A DNA stretch of 64,000 bases, from contig CAYWLR010000002.1 in NCBI GenBank assembly GCA_964459465.1, positions 1 to 64,000 of the forward strand. The letters run 5' to 3'. The notes beneath the pieces are model-generated. The model did no database searches, was not told the DNA's origin, and was given only the letters and a program-made list of their open reading frames with translations. Source of the stretch: CALAMC01 sp964459465 (GTDB lineage Bacteria > Zixibacteria > MSB-5A5 > GN15 > PGXB01). Position numbers and translations under genes: made by a program. Of the stretch, positions 1-10,069 are shown one piece after another (position 1 is the first letter of the stretch; the number at the start of each line of letters is the position of its first letter).

Positions 1-135
1 ACCTTGTCTCACGCCCGCTCTCCCTTCGGGTTCGCTGGAGCAAAGGAGCCTGGGGTGTAAACTAAAAAAGGTTTACGGGTTTTTATTTTTGGTTTGCCCT
101 TTTAATGGCCCAACACCGGGTAAGCGTTATTATAG

Positions 136-312
136 ATTGTAGGCAATGTCGATCCCGGCTGGTGGCAATGTCTTCCCCAGAGCTACTATCATGGATTCCA
201 AAGCAATGCTTCGGTGACATTCTCGGTGACGGCCGTTCCCGAACCGATCAGCCTGGCGCTATTCGGGCTTGGCCTGACCGGTCTGGGACTATTACGCGGT
301 CGCAAATCATAA
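136..312 (+). pseudogene. PEP-CTERM sorting-signal remnant
   Basis: The open stretch from the stop at 133 to the stop at 310 ends in a textbook PEP-CTERM tail: the VPEP tetrapeptide at about 235-246, a hydrophobic helix rich in Leu and Gly (about 250-294), then a basic RGRK end. Such tails direct exported proteins to exosortase, which cleaves and probably transfers them to the cell surface (family knowledge). No start codon with a ribosome site is visible. Stops in this frame at 58, 103, 121 and 133 cut off any longer protein, while fragments in the other two frames are open upstream, as expected if small indels broke a larger gene. I read it as the 3' end of a decayed or mis-assembled surface protein. 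The motif is clear; the gene state is inferred. Confidence 0.6.
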
Positions 313-342
313 CGAATTTCCCAGCCCCCAATGAAAGAGCAG

Positions 343-380
343 TGCCCCTGAATCTGGTTCAGGGGCATTGTCATTTGTTT
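343..380 (+). terminator. Rho-independent terminator after the PEP-CTERM tail
   Basis: A perfect 10-bp stem (343-352 with 358-367, TGCCCCTGAA and its complement) closes a 5-base loop and is followed by a T-rich stretch. It lies 31 bases after the stop of the PEP-CTERM frame, which supports that frame having been a transcribed gene. Confidence 0.75.
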
Positions 381-812
381 ACATTTCTTCTTAGAATATG
401 CAAGGTTTTGCATCCCTAAGGCGCGACTGGCTCCGGCCATTTTATCACAATCATCGGTGATTTGTCCGAATGTTCAAAAATTGGACAACCTGACTCTGAC
501 CGAATGATGATATTTTTGTAATGACAAATGATTGTGGATTACACTATCTTCCAATGAGTCAGGCAATTACGGGCGTTATATCATATCGAACTTAAAGTAT
601 ATTTAATTCAAAATTAAAAATATAGGGACGCCCTTGACATTATTTCTTTTTGGATGAATCCTTGAATATCTGAACATGGGCATAATTCGCGACTATCTTT
701 GTGGCGGCATATCGTTTGCGCTAACCGTCGATGAGAAAATGGATATTATGCTTTTAACCGTATGTCGTGCGAAGAAACAGTGAAATAAATTTAAAGGCTG
801 GCAGATATAAAT
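381..812. other. Non-coding stretch upstream of the barrel gene
   Basis: About 430 bases without a convincing gene. A consensus-like TTGACA at 634-639 is not followed by a usable -10 at 16-18 bases. No tRNA, riboswitch or strong hairpin was recognised. The promoter of the large barrel/DUF11 operon presumably lies here. Confidence 0.4.
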
Positions 813-3341
813 ATGATTAACAAAAAAATATTATTGCATTTCGCCATATTAGCGCTGGCGTTCGGCCTAATTGCCCAGAGCACAATGGCCGGTATAGTCA
901 AGCGATTCAATCCCGAAGAGAACAAGCAGGATCTGCTTCTGCTTGGTTTCGGGGAACTGACCATGCATGCCCTCAATGTCAGTGGCAATACTGCGGCGTT
1001 CGAGGCCGGCAATCCCGATTATGACGAGGATTTTGCCGCAAATTACCGGGCATCACTTCTGGCTAATGGTAATATCAACCGCAAGTTTTTTATTGACGGC
1101 ACAATCGTATATGATTCAAGACTCGAAAATGAATATCGCACGAACGACCCCCGCCTATATCGTTTGCGCCTTTCGATGAGGTCGACCGAACCGCTTTGGG
1201 ACGGCTGGCGTTTCACCGGTCAGGGTTACTACGATCCCCAGCGACTCTGGGAATACGGCAATCTTGACAAGCGCTTATTATACCAGCCGCAGGTGCCCTC
1301 GCGACTGGAATTATCGGCTCGTCTGGAATCGGACAAGCACGGTTATGTCGAAGGCGGGACTATTCATCCGAGTTTTGGCGATAATCAATTTACTCTGAAT
1401 AACCGGGCGATGTTCGGTGCATTTGCCAACCTGTATGATCGCGCGGTGGGTATTGAGGCGATCGGCGGCAAGCTTGAAGGCAAGGAATTCCGCGAGGGAA
1501 CTACGGCCGGTATCAGGGCCAACGGCACCACGGGTCCATACGACCTGTCCTTCGCGCCGCTGGTCAATGGCAGTGAAGAAGTTAAAATCGAAGTCCGTGA
1601 CCGGTTCAATGAAACGACGGTGCTGTCTTCGCAAACTCTGGTCAGAGACATCGACTATGACATCGATTATGATCGGGGCCGCGTGATACTGTTCACTCCG
1701 GTAGCCAGCGAGACAATCGAATCCAACCCCGTATATATAGTCATCACTTATGATTATACCCGTGATGCCAACGATGATTTAGCCGGGGCGCGGGTGCGAC
1801 TGACCCCGGATGAAAATATCGAAATCGGCGGGTCATACCTGCACCGATTTATCGACAATAAAGCGGTCGGAGCGGGTATCGATGAGCCCGAAGAGCTGTT
1901 CGCCGGGGATTTTAAAATCACCGATGAGAAATGGGGCGAAGCCTTTGTGGAAGTGGCCGGGTCGCAGAAGGAAAACGACAGCGACAATTATCAGGCTTTG
2001 CGGGCGGGTGTGACGGCCACGCCGCTTGAAAACCTGAAGTTGACCGGGAATTTCCAGAATATCGACGATCAATTCCAGTCGTTTACCAACAGCGATCTGG
2101 ACCCAGTAAAAAATCAACGGCGACTGGGTCTGGGAGGTCAATATGATTTAACCGCCAGACAGCAGCTGCGGGCGGGTTTTGCACAAATCCGGACCATTGA
2201 CTCGGCCGGTGATTACAACTATTATGAGGGCGAACGCGACGAGAAAATAATTTCGGCCGGATATTCAAATAAAGTCATCAAGCAATTCGGATTTGATTTG
2301 GGTTTCGAACGCCGGGATATAGAAAATATAAGCGAACCCTCAACCGAAGACACTTATCAGAACCGCGCTATATTAAACCTCGGCGGTTATCAGGACTCGT
2401 TGAATTATGTCGGACGGCTGGACTATGGATTGCACCTGGAGCATATCACATTCAGGAATAACAATGATTCGGGAGCGGCCAACACCAATACCGAACAGGT
2501 GGCGTTGAGTCTTGCCGCAACCCCGCGCGACGGCTACCGCTTCAGTTTATCGCAAAAAATGGACTTGCGTAAAGACCGCGACCAAAACATTTATGATGAC
2601 CGCAAAGATGTCACCCTGGCCCAGATTCGTGTCCAGCCTCACCGTAATCTAAGCGCCTTGTTAACCGGAGAATACAAGAGATATACCGTGCCGGGAGACG
2701 ATTTTAAACTGTGGCCGGACGATCCAACTCGAATCGAACGGGCGGGCAATTTTGCGATTGAATATATTCCCGTGGATAAAATCAAGGCCCTGGGTAAATT
2801 CGGCCGGTATGAAGATCGTGTTTACTCGAACCGACCATGCCTGGAGACATATGATGATTTCGCCCTGGCCCAGCTGACGTATTTTCATACTCATCACCTG
2901 TCATTTAACGCGGAAAGCGAATTTCGCCATCGGGCGCAAAAAGACAGCGTGAAGCACTATGACAAGATCTGGGACATGGGCCTCAAGGTCAACTGGAATC
3001 GCGACCGGTTTACCGAGTTTACGGCCGGAATGATACGAAGATGGCAGATTGATCGCGACCCACCTCTGGAGAAAATCACTTCGGAATCATACATATTGCT
3101 TTTCAGCGGAGCCGTGGGATTAGGCAAGGGCTTTTTCACGCGCGGCTCGGTTAAAAGTATCTTGCTGGGCGAAACCATCGAGGACGAAAAGACCCATACA
3201 ATTCTGGAGCTGGGTTACGAAAATCCGCAATGGTTCAGGATTTCCGGCGGATATGAACGAATAGAAAGCGACCCGGATGATTATCCCGACCGTTATTATC
3301 GCGGTCAGGGCGGCTTCATTCGGTTGGTCGGGAAATTTTAG
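813..3341 (+). CDS. Large outer-membrane beta-barrel protein
   Basis: 842 residues. A signal peptide covers about residues 1-26 (MINKK start, hydrophobic core, TMA-G end). The remainder is dominated by alternating aromatic/polar strands typical of a beta-barrel, and the last residue is Phe (RLVGKF), the usual signal for outer-membrane insertion by BamA. Around residues 255-310 a short sandwich-like module with the DYDIDYDRGRVILF motif interrupts the barrel-like sequence; similar modules occur in large secreted and outer-membrane repeat proteins. No TonB box or plug domain is evident. The next gene starts 11 bases after this stop behind a strong ribosome site, so the two are co-transcribed and probably form one surface assembly. 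The exact family is not recognised; the barrel call rests on sequence character and the terminal Phe. Confidence 0.7.
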   Translation: MINKKILLHFAILALAFGLIAQSTMAGIVKRFNPEENKQDLLLLGFGELTMHALNVSGNTAAFEAGNPDYDEDFAANYRASLLANGNINRKFFIDGTIVYDSRLENEYRTNDPRLYRLRLSMRSTEPLWDGWRFTGQGYYDPQRLWEYGNLDKRLLYQPQVPSRLELSARLESDKHGYVEGGTIHPSFGDNQFTLNNRAMFGAFANLYDRAVGIEAIGGKLEGKEFREGTTAGIRANGTTGPYDLSFAPLVNGSEEVKIEVRDRFNETTVLSSQTLVRDIDYDIDYDRGRVILFTPVASETIESNPVYIVITYDYTRDANDDLAGARVRLTPDENIEIGGSYLHRFIDNKAVGAGIDEPEELFAGDFKITDEKWGEAFVEVAGSQKENDSDNYQALRAGVTATPLENLKLTGNFQNIDDQFQSFTNSDLDPVKNQRRLGLGGQYDLTARQQLRAGFAQIRTIDSAGDYNYYEGERDEKIISAGYSNKVIKQFGFDLGFERRDIENISEPSTEDTYQNRAILNLGGYQDSLNYVGRLDYGLHLEHITFRNNNDSGAANTNTEQVALSLAATPRDGYRFSLSQKMDLRKDRDQNIYDDRKDVTLAQIRVQPHRNLSALLTGEYKRYTVPGDDFKLWPDDPTRIERAGNFAIEYIPVDKIKALGKFGRYEDRVYSNRPCLETYDDFALAQLTYFHTHHLSFNAESEFRHRAQKDSVKHYDKIWDMGLKVNWNRDRFTEFTAGMIRRWQIDRDPPLEKITSESYILLFSGAVGLGKGFFTRGSVKSILLGETIEDEKTHTILELGYENPQWFRISGGYERIESDPDDYPDRYYRGQGGFIRLVGKF

Positions 3342-3352
3342 GAGCGAGGGAT

Positions 3353-6300
3353 ATGACAATGATTAATATCAATATCATGAAGAAAGCAGTCATGTCGGCG
3401 CTCCTGATAATTTTCGGAGTGCTGCTAATTGGCCCCGCGTCCGCAGCGCAGAATGTTCCGCTCGTGACCTGTCCTCCGGACTCGGCGGCAATTAAAATGA
3501 TTAAGTACGTTGACCTGGCCGAAGCGCATCGGGGCGATGTCCTGACATATTTCATCCGTGTCTATAACAGCTCCAGTATCACAAGCGGCGATATTGTCGT
3601 CAGGGATCATATTCCCGAATTTGCCGACTATGTGAACGGTTCGGCCAATTACCAGGCTATTTTTGATGCCTCCGCGGATATAATCACCTGGAATCTGCCG
3701 CCGCTCGAGGCTTATCAAATGCATTTATTGCGGTTTCAGGTCCGGGTCGAAGACGATGCCCCCATCAGCTCGTTGGTAATCAATATTGCGAATCTGATTT
3801 CGCCCCACGAAGGTTCCAGCAATCGGGTTGAAACGATTATTATCCCGAATGAATTGCCCTCACTTCTGACCGTAGCCAAAACGGTGGATAGAAGACTGGC
3901 CGACGTGGGGGACACCCTGCTGTACACGATAAAAATATTGAATTCGGGATTGACCGATTTTGAAAATATAATTATCCACGACACGATTCCGGTTTATACC
4001 GAATTCGTGGCGGGATCGGCCGATGGCGACGCGACCTATGATCCAGCTGGCCCGGTTTTAATCTGGTATGTAGCTACCCTTGCCGCGGGTCAGGAAATTT
4101 CATTCACTTTCCGGGTGGTGATTAATGACAGTAATGCCGCCGGCAACGAAATCCGCAATTTTGCCGACATAATCGCGCCCATCGTCTATCGTTCCAATCC
4201 GGCTATTACGATGGTCGAAATGCCTGACCCGACCCCGCGAATTCAACTGACCAAATATGTGGATAAGGACCGGATAGATAAGGGCGGCATTTTGAATTAT
4301 TACCTGCGCATTCGCAACAGCCGCAATTTCACCGTTTCTAATGTGGTGGTTGAAGACAATATCCCGCAGTACACGTTTTATATTCCCGCCAGCGCCACCC
4401 CGGGTGGGATCTTCGATGAAATGCAAAATCAGGTGACGTGGACGATCCCCGCGATGGCACCTTATGAAACCATCATGGTCGGATTCAGAGTGCAGGTCGA
4501 TATTGATGCGCCCAATTACGGTCGAATATACAATCATGGGCTGGTGGCATCGCCCGATTCTCTGGAGAGCAATATTGTCGAAACGATCATACTGCCCGAT
4601 TCCGGCGCGTTGGCCGTGCTTGAAATAACCAAGCAGGTCGATAAAATCGCGACCTATTCTTCTGACACTTTGACTTATTCCATACTTGTTGAAAATAACG
4701 GAGATGATATCGCTCATGATATAAATGTCACCGATGAAATTCCGCCGTTCACCACTTTGGTCGACGGCAGTATTACGGGCGGCGGCATATATTATGGAAT
4801 TTCAGGGGCAATTGTCTGGACGTTCGACGAATTATGGCCGGGTGAATCGATGACGGTTTACTTTAAAGTTACGGTCAATGATTTTGCGCCGGACAATGAC
4901 TACATTCGCAACATAGCCACGATAATGCTTCCGGATTCATCGGTCAGCGATACGGTTTACACCGATATTGTACCTCGCCCCAGACCAAATCTTGAAATTG
5001 CCAAGACGGTTGATTTGGCGGAAGCATACGCCACGGATACTGTAACATATACGATTGCGATATCCAACACAGGGAAACTTGCGGCATACAATGTGGGCGT
5101 TTCCGATACGATTCCGCGAAACACCAATTATGTCGCAGGGAGCATCACGGGTGGCGGCGAATATAATGAGGCCAGTCGTGCCATCGACTGGGTGATAAGC
5201 GCATTGGCTCCCGGCGAATCCGCATCAATGCAGTTCAGAGCTTATATTAATGCCGGAACAATACCTCCGACGGTGATTGCCAATATCGGTTATGTTTTAA
5301 TACCGGACGTAACCAAAAGTGATACAGCCTATACAGAAATATTGCCTCCTCCTGTACCAGACCTTCATATATACAAGTCCGTAGATTCAGCATTTGCGTA
5401 TGCTGGCGACACGCTCACTTATGCATTGAATATTGGCAACGACGGGACTGCCAGCGCTTCTGGAATTTTAATTTATGACCCAATCCCTTACAATGCCACT
5501 TGTCTAATAGAGAGTATTAACCCGCCGGGAGACTATAACGTCGCGGAAAAACGGGTGGAATGGTATATTGATGAACTCTTTCCGGGTTTTCCGGAAATAT
5601 TGGAGTTTAAAGTTGTTCTGTATAACAGTCTAATGCCCGGTGATATTGTCACTAACATTGGAATGCTTTATTTTGAAGAATCCGTCATGGCTGATACAGT
5701 CACAACAGAAATTGTGCCGCCACCGACGCCATTCCTTGAAATTGACAAGACCGCCGACTCGCTTGTGGCCTATCCCGGCGATACGGTAACCTATAATATT
5801 AATGTGAGAAACTCGGGTTCCGTTACCGCTGCCGATGTGATAATATTCGACCCAATACCGGAACACACGGCTTATGTACCAGGCAGTGTTGGGCCCATAG
5901 GCATCTATAATAACGGCCTGAATCGTGTGGATTGGAATGTCGGTGACCTGGAAGCGGGTGAGAACATCGACCTGTATTTCAAGGTAGTCTTAGCCGACAA
6001 TTTGACTGCCGGTGAGATTATCACCAATATCGGTTCGATTATACTCGGTGACTCAACCGTAGCCGACACGGTTATGACCGATATTGTCCTTCCGCCCAAA
6101 CCGCATCTTTTGATATCAAAAGAAGTCGATGTCGATTATGCATCGGCGGGGGATACTCTGCGCTATACCGTGAGTGTCAAAAACGATGGGACGGCTGATG
6201 CTGCAGACGTTCTTATTACCGACACCATCCCGACCCATACTACGTATATTGACGGCTCGGCCTCCCACGGTGGCATTTATGACAATGACAATAGGACAAT

Positions 6301-9300
6301 AGCCTGGAATTTACCGACAGTTGCAGTCGGGCAAGAGATTAATCTCAACTTCCGAGTAACCATAGACAAGGGTATTGCTATTGGGGTCATTGTTCGCAAC
6401 GTGGCTCATGTATTCAAACCGGATACGCTGATAAGCGACACGACGCGGACCGAAATCATTCCGCCGCCAGCGCCTCGGCTGGAAATAATCAAGAAAGTCG
6501 ATCCGGCGCAGGCGCACCCCGGTGAATACTTGCATTATAATATCTCCCTTCGCAATTACGGAACGGCGCCGGCTTATGATATCATTCTGGTTGATAGTTT
6601 ACCCTCCAACGCTGTATATGTCACCGGCAGCGCCAATCCAACCGCGGAATACGACGAATACCAGAACACACTCAAGTGGGCGATCAACGAACTGGCCATC
6701 GATGCTTCTGCTGTTTTCTTATTCGAAGCCGAAGTTGACAGCGACATTTATAGCGAAACCGATGTTATCAATGAGGCATACGCATCATACAGGGATACCA
6801 CCGTTGCGGATACGGTACTGACTCATATCACGCCGCTGGTCTGGCCGGAACTGGATATAGACAAGACTGTAGATTGGCCCACCGCCGCATCCGGTGATAT
6901 ACTGACATACACTCTTGCGATCACCAATTCGGGTGAAGCCATCGCGAACAACGTCTCCGTCCGTGACGTGATTCCGAATTACGGCACCTATGTTGACAAT
7001 AGCGCCTCACACGGCGGGACCTACGATGTTTCCGGCAAGAGTGTCAACTGGACGATACCGTTCATTATGCCGCGCGTTCAATACGACGTAACTTTCCAGA
7101 TTTCGGTTAATGAAGGGGCGCCCATTGGACAATATATTATCAATTACGGAGAATTAGTTTTCCCGGACAGTACTGTCAGAGACTCGGCCAGGACTTTGAT
7201 TACCCCACCATCGGAAACCGATTTGATAATCACCAAAGCCGTCGATTCGGCCAAGGCGGCTCCGGGGAGTATTTTGACCTATACCGTCTTTGTCTCCAAT
7301 CGCGGCGAAGCTCTGGCCCGAAATGTAGTTGTGAAAGACGTAATACCTGATCATACGGCTTACATATCCGGCAGCGCTTCACACGGCGGGTACTATGACC
7401 CACTGGGTGAAATACTTACCTGGGTTTTCGGAACCATTGAACCCAAATCGACGATAGAGCTGCTGTACAGGGCCCGGATTGTCGAGTCTGCCGCGCGCGG
7501 CGCCATCATTGAAAACATGGCGGTTATGACGCGGCCGATAAACACCCAGAGCAATAAGGTAATCACTATTGTTGACTTCCCGACCGGAATCGAAGATGTG
7601 ACGATTGTCAATCAAGTCGATAAAGACCGGGCCGCTCCGCACGATACTCTGCTATATACGATTGCTCTGACAAACACGGAAGCCGAAGATGTCGAAAATA
7701 TAATCGTTGTCGACAGCATCCCTGACGAAGTTGACTATATTCCTGGTTCGGCAACGGGCGGCGGGTATTTCACCGGCGGTGGAAGCCTGACACTTGCCAA
7801 CGGTTATTTAACCTGGAATGTCGGAACGCTGGCGGGTTTCGCCTCGGTTGAATATCAGTTCCGGGCGATAATCAAGGCGGACGTCGCCGACGGCACCGTC
7901 ATTTTGAATCAAGCCAATATTCTGTCACCCGACGTGGTAATCGGCAACGCGGTGCAGACCATTGTCGATATAACCATAAACCAGACGCCGACGTTGATAG
8001 CCACCAAGAGCGTGGATCGGGCCAGCGCCATGACAGGCGAAATTGTCAATTATACTATTGAGATTGAAAATACATCGGCTGTCACCGCCGACGATGTCGT
8101 CGTTTATGACCGGATGCCGTTCGGATTCTACTACGTCGAAAATTCCAGCCGATTGAATGGAAAATCATTCGATAATCCAACTTCGAACGATCCGTACACC
8201 TGGAATATCGGCTCGGTGGAACCGGGTGAAACGGTTCGACTTACATACAAGGTTATTATCGGGGCCTCTGTTCCGCCCGGCCATAATGAAAACGTAGCCT
8301 GGGCGGCAAGCGATACGGAACTGTACGGCCGGATATCATCGTCGGAAACGAGCGCCCGAATCAACATTCGGACGACTCGCCTTCCCGGAGCAATTCGGGG
8401 CAGAATCATTATCGATTGCGATAACGACGGCCTGGCCGATACCGATGCCGTTCCGAGCGGTATTGACTTGTTCCTTGATGACGGGGCACAGTCGCGAGTC
8501 AATTCCAATGGCGTTTTCTACTTCAGCACCGTCAGGGCGGGCGAGCACGTCGTCACTATCGATATTCGCGATTTTAAAGGCTATCGTCTGGCCGACGGTC
8601 AACCGGCTTCGGTTTTCGTGCACGTGCATGAAGCCGGGGAGTCCTATATCATCTTCCGGGTTTGCCCGGAGGCTCCAAGACTTTTGATCGACAAGAAGGC
8701 CTCGCTGTTGCCAAAGGTCAAAGTGACCAAGAACGCCACGCTGAACAAGGCCGATATGACCGATACTTCGGGTGTCAAAATCGATTATGAGATCCAGATT
8801 CAAACCAATGGCGGGGCAATTCCGACCAGCGTCCGTGTGGTTGATTCCTTCCCGGATGAAACTCGCCTGGTTATTCATGAGGAACAGGCTTTAACGCCGA
8901 TTCAGAATAATAATGTCCTGACCTATGATATAATGGCCGGGCAGGAACGACTTCAGCAGAGCGTCTTCTATTCGCTCGAGGACCTCGCCCCCGGTGTGCG
9001 GAAATTTTTGACCAACCGCATTCATCTGGAAGGTTCCCGGGGCATAGCTTCGGCAACAGATGTACATATGGTTTCGCAAGAGGCCGAAGTTTCGGTGGGG
9101 CCATTCCAGCGGATACCGGTGCAGGACATTCGAATCAACGTCACCGGTGCATATTTCAAAACCTCCAAGGCCGACCTTCAACCCGAAGCGATACCGGTTC
9201 TCACGCAACTGGTCGATTCGATACAAAAATATATTGACGCCCCGGTTAAAGTGGAAGGACATGCCGATTACCGCCGTATTCACACCAGAGAATTTCCGTC

Positions 9301-9940
9301 GAATTGGGAGTTGTCCACGGCTCGCGCCAAAGCAGTGGCCGACTGGCTGGCCCGCGAAGGCGGCGTTGACAGCCTTAGACTGACCTATGAGGGCTTTGCC
9401 GCGACTCGTCCGGTGGACACCGGTCATACCGAAGACGCCTGGCGCAAGAATCGCCGGGTTGAAGTTTTCCTGAAAGGATGGATCGGTGGCAATGTCGAAT
9501 TAACCGAACTTATTGACCAGCGCTGGTCATCATGGACCGCCATTGAACTGGAACCGGCCCGCTATGACACCACTTTCATGCTGGCGGAAACGCCTCTTGA
9601 AACCGGCCTTGATGATACCTGGGAAGTATGGGTGACGGTTTCCAATGACGGGAAAATCCCGGCCAAAAACGCCGATTTGATCGATTTTATACCCTATGGT
9701 GCTCATTATATCGAGGGAAGCGCCACGGTTGACGGCACGAAATTCTTCGCCGAAAGGCACGAATACGGCTTGTTGTTTCAGATTGGAAATATCGAACCGG
9801 GACGGATGATTAATGTTCGTTATAGAATTCAAGCCGACGAGGGTAGCCGCCCGGCCGGAGGCGGTGAAGCCACGATTGAGGTGGCCACGTCCCAGGGTCA
9901 AATAAGCCTTCAGAAATCAAATCCTGTTACTTTTAAATAG
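3353..9940 (+). CDS. Giant DUF11-repeat protein with OmpA-like C-terminal domain
   Basis: 2195 residues, with a signal peptide in about residues 1-32 (ending PASAA). Thirteen DUF11-type beta-sandwich repeats follow from residue 48 to about 1675, each opening with a K-x-VD...GD-x-L-x-Y-T signature and carrying D-x-IP and a GS-x-x-G-G-x-Y motif. Then comes a carboxypeptidase-regulatory/SdrD-B-like module (about 1681-1773, containing DCDNDGLADTDAVPSG), a degenerate DUF11-like stretch, an OmpA-like peptidoglycan-binding domain (about 1924-2042, with GHADYRR and WELSTARAKAVADW), and a last DUF11-like domain. The start at 3353 sits 2-8 bases behind GGAGCGAGGG. DUF11 repeats generally make long extracellular stalks, and the OmpA domain would tie the protein to peptidoglycan. 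Coupling to the preceding barrel gene suggests a stalk that partners with or passes through that barrel; this is inference. An intrinsic terminator closes the unit. Confidence 0.85.
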   Translation: MTMININIMKKAVMSALLIIFGVLLIGPASAAQNVPLVTCPPDSAAIKMIKYVDLAEAHRGDVLTYFIRVYNSSSITSGDIVVRDHIPEFADYVNGSANYQAIFDASADIITWNLPPLEAYQMHLLRFQVRVEDDAPISSLVINIANLISPHEGSSNRVETIIIPNELPSLLTVAKTVDRRLADVGDTLLYTIKILNSGLTDFENIIIHDTIPVYTEFVAGSADGDATYDPAGPVLIWYVATLAAGQEISFTFRVVINDSNAAGNEIRNFADIIAPIVYRSNPAITMVEMPDPTPRIQLTKYVDKDRIDKGGILNYYLRIRNSRNFTVSNVVVEDNIPQYTFYIPASATPGGIFDEMQNQVTWTIPAMAPYETIMVGFRVQVDIDAPNYGRIYNHGLVASPDSLESNIVETIILPDSGALAVLEITKQVDKIATYSSDTLTYSILVENNGDDIAHDINVTDEIPPFTTLVDGSITGGGIYYGISGAIVWTFDELWPGESMTVYFKVTVNDFAPDNDYIRNIATIMLPDSSVSDTVYTDIVPRPRPNLEIAKTVDLAEAYATDTVTYTIAISNTGKLAAYNVGVSDTIPRNTNYVAGSITGGGEYNEASRAIDWVISALAPGESASMQFRAYINAGTIPPTVIANIGYVLIPDVTKSDTAYTEILPPPVPDLHIYKSVDSAFAYAGDTLTYALNIGNDGTASASGILIYDPIPYNATCLIESINPPGDYNVAEKRVEWYIDELFPGFPEILEFKVVLYNSLMPGDIVTNIGMLYFEESVMADTVTTEIVPPPTPFLEIDKTADSLVAYPGDTVTYNINVRNSGSVTAADVIIFDPIPEHTAYVPGSVGPIGIYNNGLNRVDWNVGDLEAGENIDLYFKVVLADNLTAGEIITNIGSIILGDSTVADTVMTDIVLPPKPHLLISKEVDVDYASAGDTLRYTVSVKNDGTADAADVLITDTIPTHTTYIDGSASHGGIYDNDNRTIAWNLPTVAVGQEINLNFRVTIDKGIAIGVIVRNVAHVFKPDTLISDTTRTEIIPPPAPRLEIIKKVDPAQAHPGEYLHYNISLRNYGTAPAYDIILVDSLPSNAVYVTGSANPTAEYDEYQNTLKWAINELAIDASAVFLFEAEVDSDIYSETDVINEAYASYRDTTVADTVLTHITPLVWPELDIDKTVDWPTAASGDILTYTLAITNSGEAIANNVSVRDVIPNYGTYVDNSASHGGTYDVSGKSVNWTIPFIMPRVQYDVTFQISVNEGAPIGQYIINYGELVFPDSTVRDSARTLITPPSETDLIITKAVDSAKAAPGSILTYTVFVSNRGEALARNVVVKDVIPDHTAYISGSASHGGYYDPLGEILTWVFGTIEPKSTIELLYRARIVESAARGAIIENMAVMTRPINTQSNKVITIVDFPTGIEDVTIVNQVDKDRAAPHDTLLYTIALTNTEAEDVENIIVVDSIPDEVDYIPGSATGGGYFTGGGSLTLANGYLTWNVGTLAGFASVEYQFRAIIKADVADGTVILNQANILSPDVVIGNAVQTIVDITINQTPTLIATKSVDRASAMTGEIVNYTIEIENTSAVTADDVVVYDRMPFGFYYVENSSRLNGKSFDNPTSNDPYTWNIGSVEPGETVRLTYKVIIGASVPPGHNENVAWAASDTELYGRISSSETSARINIRTTRLPGAIRGRIIIDCDNDGLADTDAVPSGIDLFLDDGAQSRVNSNGVFYFSTVRAGEHVVTIDIRDFKGYRLADGQPASVFVHVHEAGESYIIFRVCPEAPRLLIDKKASLLPKVKVTKNATLNKADMTDTSGVKIDYEIQIQTNGGAIPTSVRVVDSFPDETRLVIHEEQALTPIQNNNVLTYDIMAGQERLQQSVFYSLEDLAPGVRKFLTNRIHLEGSRGIASATDVHMVSQEAEVSVGPFQRIPVQDIRINVTGAYFKTSKADLQPEAIPVLTQLVDSIQKYIDAPVKVEGHADYRRIHTREFPSNWELSTARAKAVADWLAREGGVDSLRLTYEGFAATRPVDTGHTEDAWRKNRRVEVFLKGWIGGNVELTELIDQRWSSWTAIELEPARYDTTFMLAETPLETGLDDTWEVWVTVSNDGKIPAKNADLIDFIPYGAHYIEGSATVDGTKFFAERHEYGLLFQIGNIEPGRMINVRYRIQADEGSRPAGGGEATIEVATSQGQISLQKSNPVTFK
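3496..8380 (+). repeat. Thirteen tandem DUF11 repeat units within one gene
   Basis: Repeat units begin near 3496, 3877, 4240, 4618, 4990, 5362, 5734, 6103, 6478, 6850, 7222, 7600 and 7996, a period of 363-396 bases (about 124 residues). Units differ at the DNA level, so this is an old expansion. Subgroups are visible: units 8, 10 and 11 share SASHGG before the Tyr, while units 4 and 5 share SITGGG. Confidence 0.8.
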
Positions 9941-9962
9941 GCCAGCACAAAGAACAGGAAGC

Positions 9963-9998
9963 AAAGGCCCCCAGGTCTGCCGGGGGCCTTTCATTTTG
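9963..9998 (+). terminator. Rho-independent terminator of the barrel/DUF11 operon
   Basis: A 10-bp perfect stem (9963-9972 with 9982-9991, AAAGGCCCCC and its complement) is followed by ATTTTGT. It stands 23 bases after the DUF11 gene stop. Confidence 0.85.
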
Positions 9999-10069
9999 TC
10001 CCAAATCGATTTTCTTTATAATTGATTAAAGGCGGGATTCGCCATAATTTGTCGATGATATAAACAAGT

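Noticed and set aside
1..60. Resemblance of the first bases to a known vector or RNA sequence
   Set aside because: Only about ten bases match by memory, which is not significant; the partial frames there have no recognisable protein.
105..419. Open frames on both strands overlapping the PEP-CTERM tail
   Set aside because: They run across the terminator hairpin, have no ribosome site and no recognisable protein character, unlike the frame that encodes the PEP-CTERM signal.
634..662. Perfect TTGACA as -35 box for the barrel operon
   Set aside because: At 16, 17 or 18 bases downstream there is no hexamer with more than three matches to TATAAT.
676..783. 35-codon open frame just upstream of the large barrel gene
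   Set aside because: No ribosome-binding site, no hydrophobic or conserved pattern; expected by chance in this region.
4100..4717. Long antisense open frame (205 codons) inside the DUF11 gene, with others like it at 8336-8878
   Set aside because: The repeat-coding strand gives low stop density on the other strand; no ribosome site and no protein-like composition.
3496..8380. Regular repeats as a CRISPR array or other DNA repeat
   Set aside because: The period is about 372 bases, units are diverged in DNA and lie fully in one open frame; they are protein domains.
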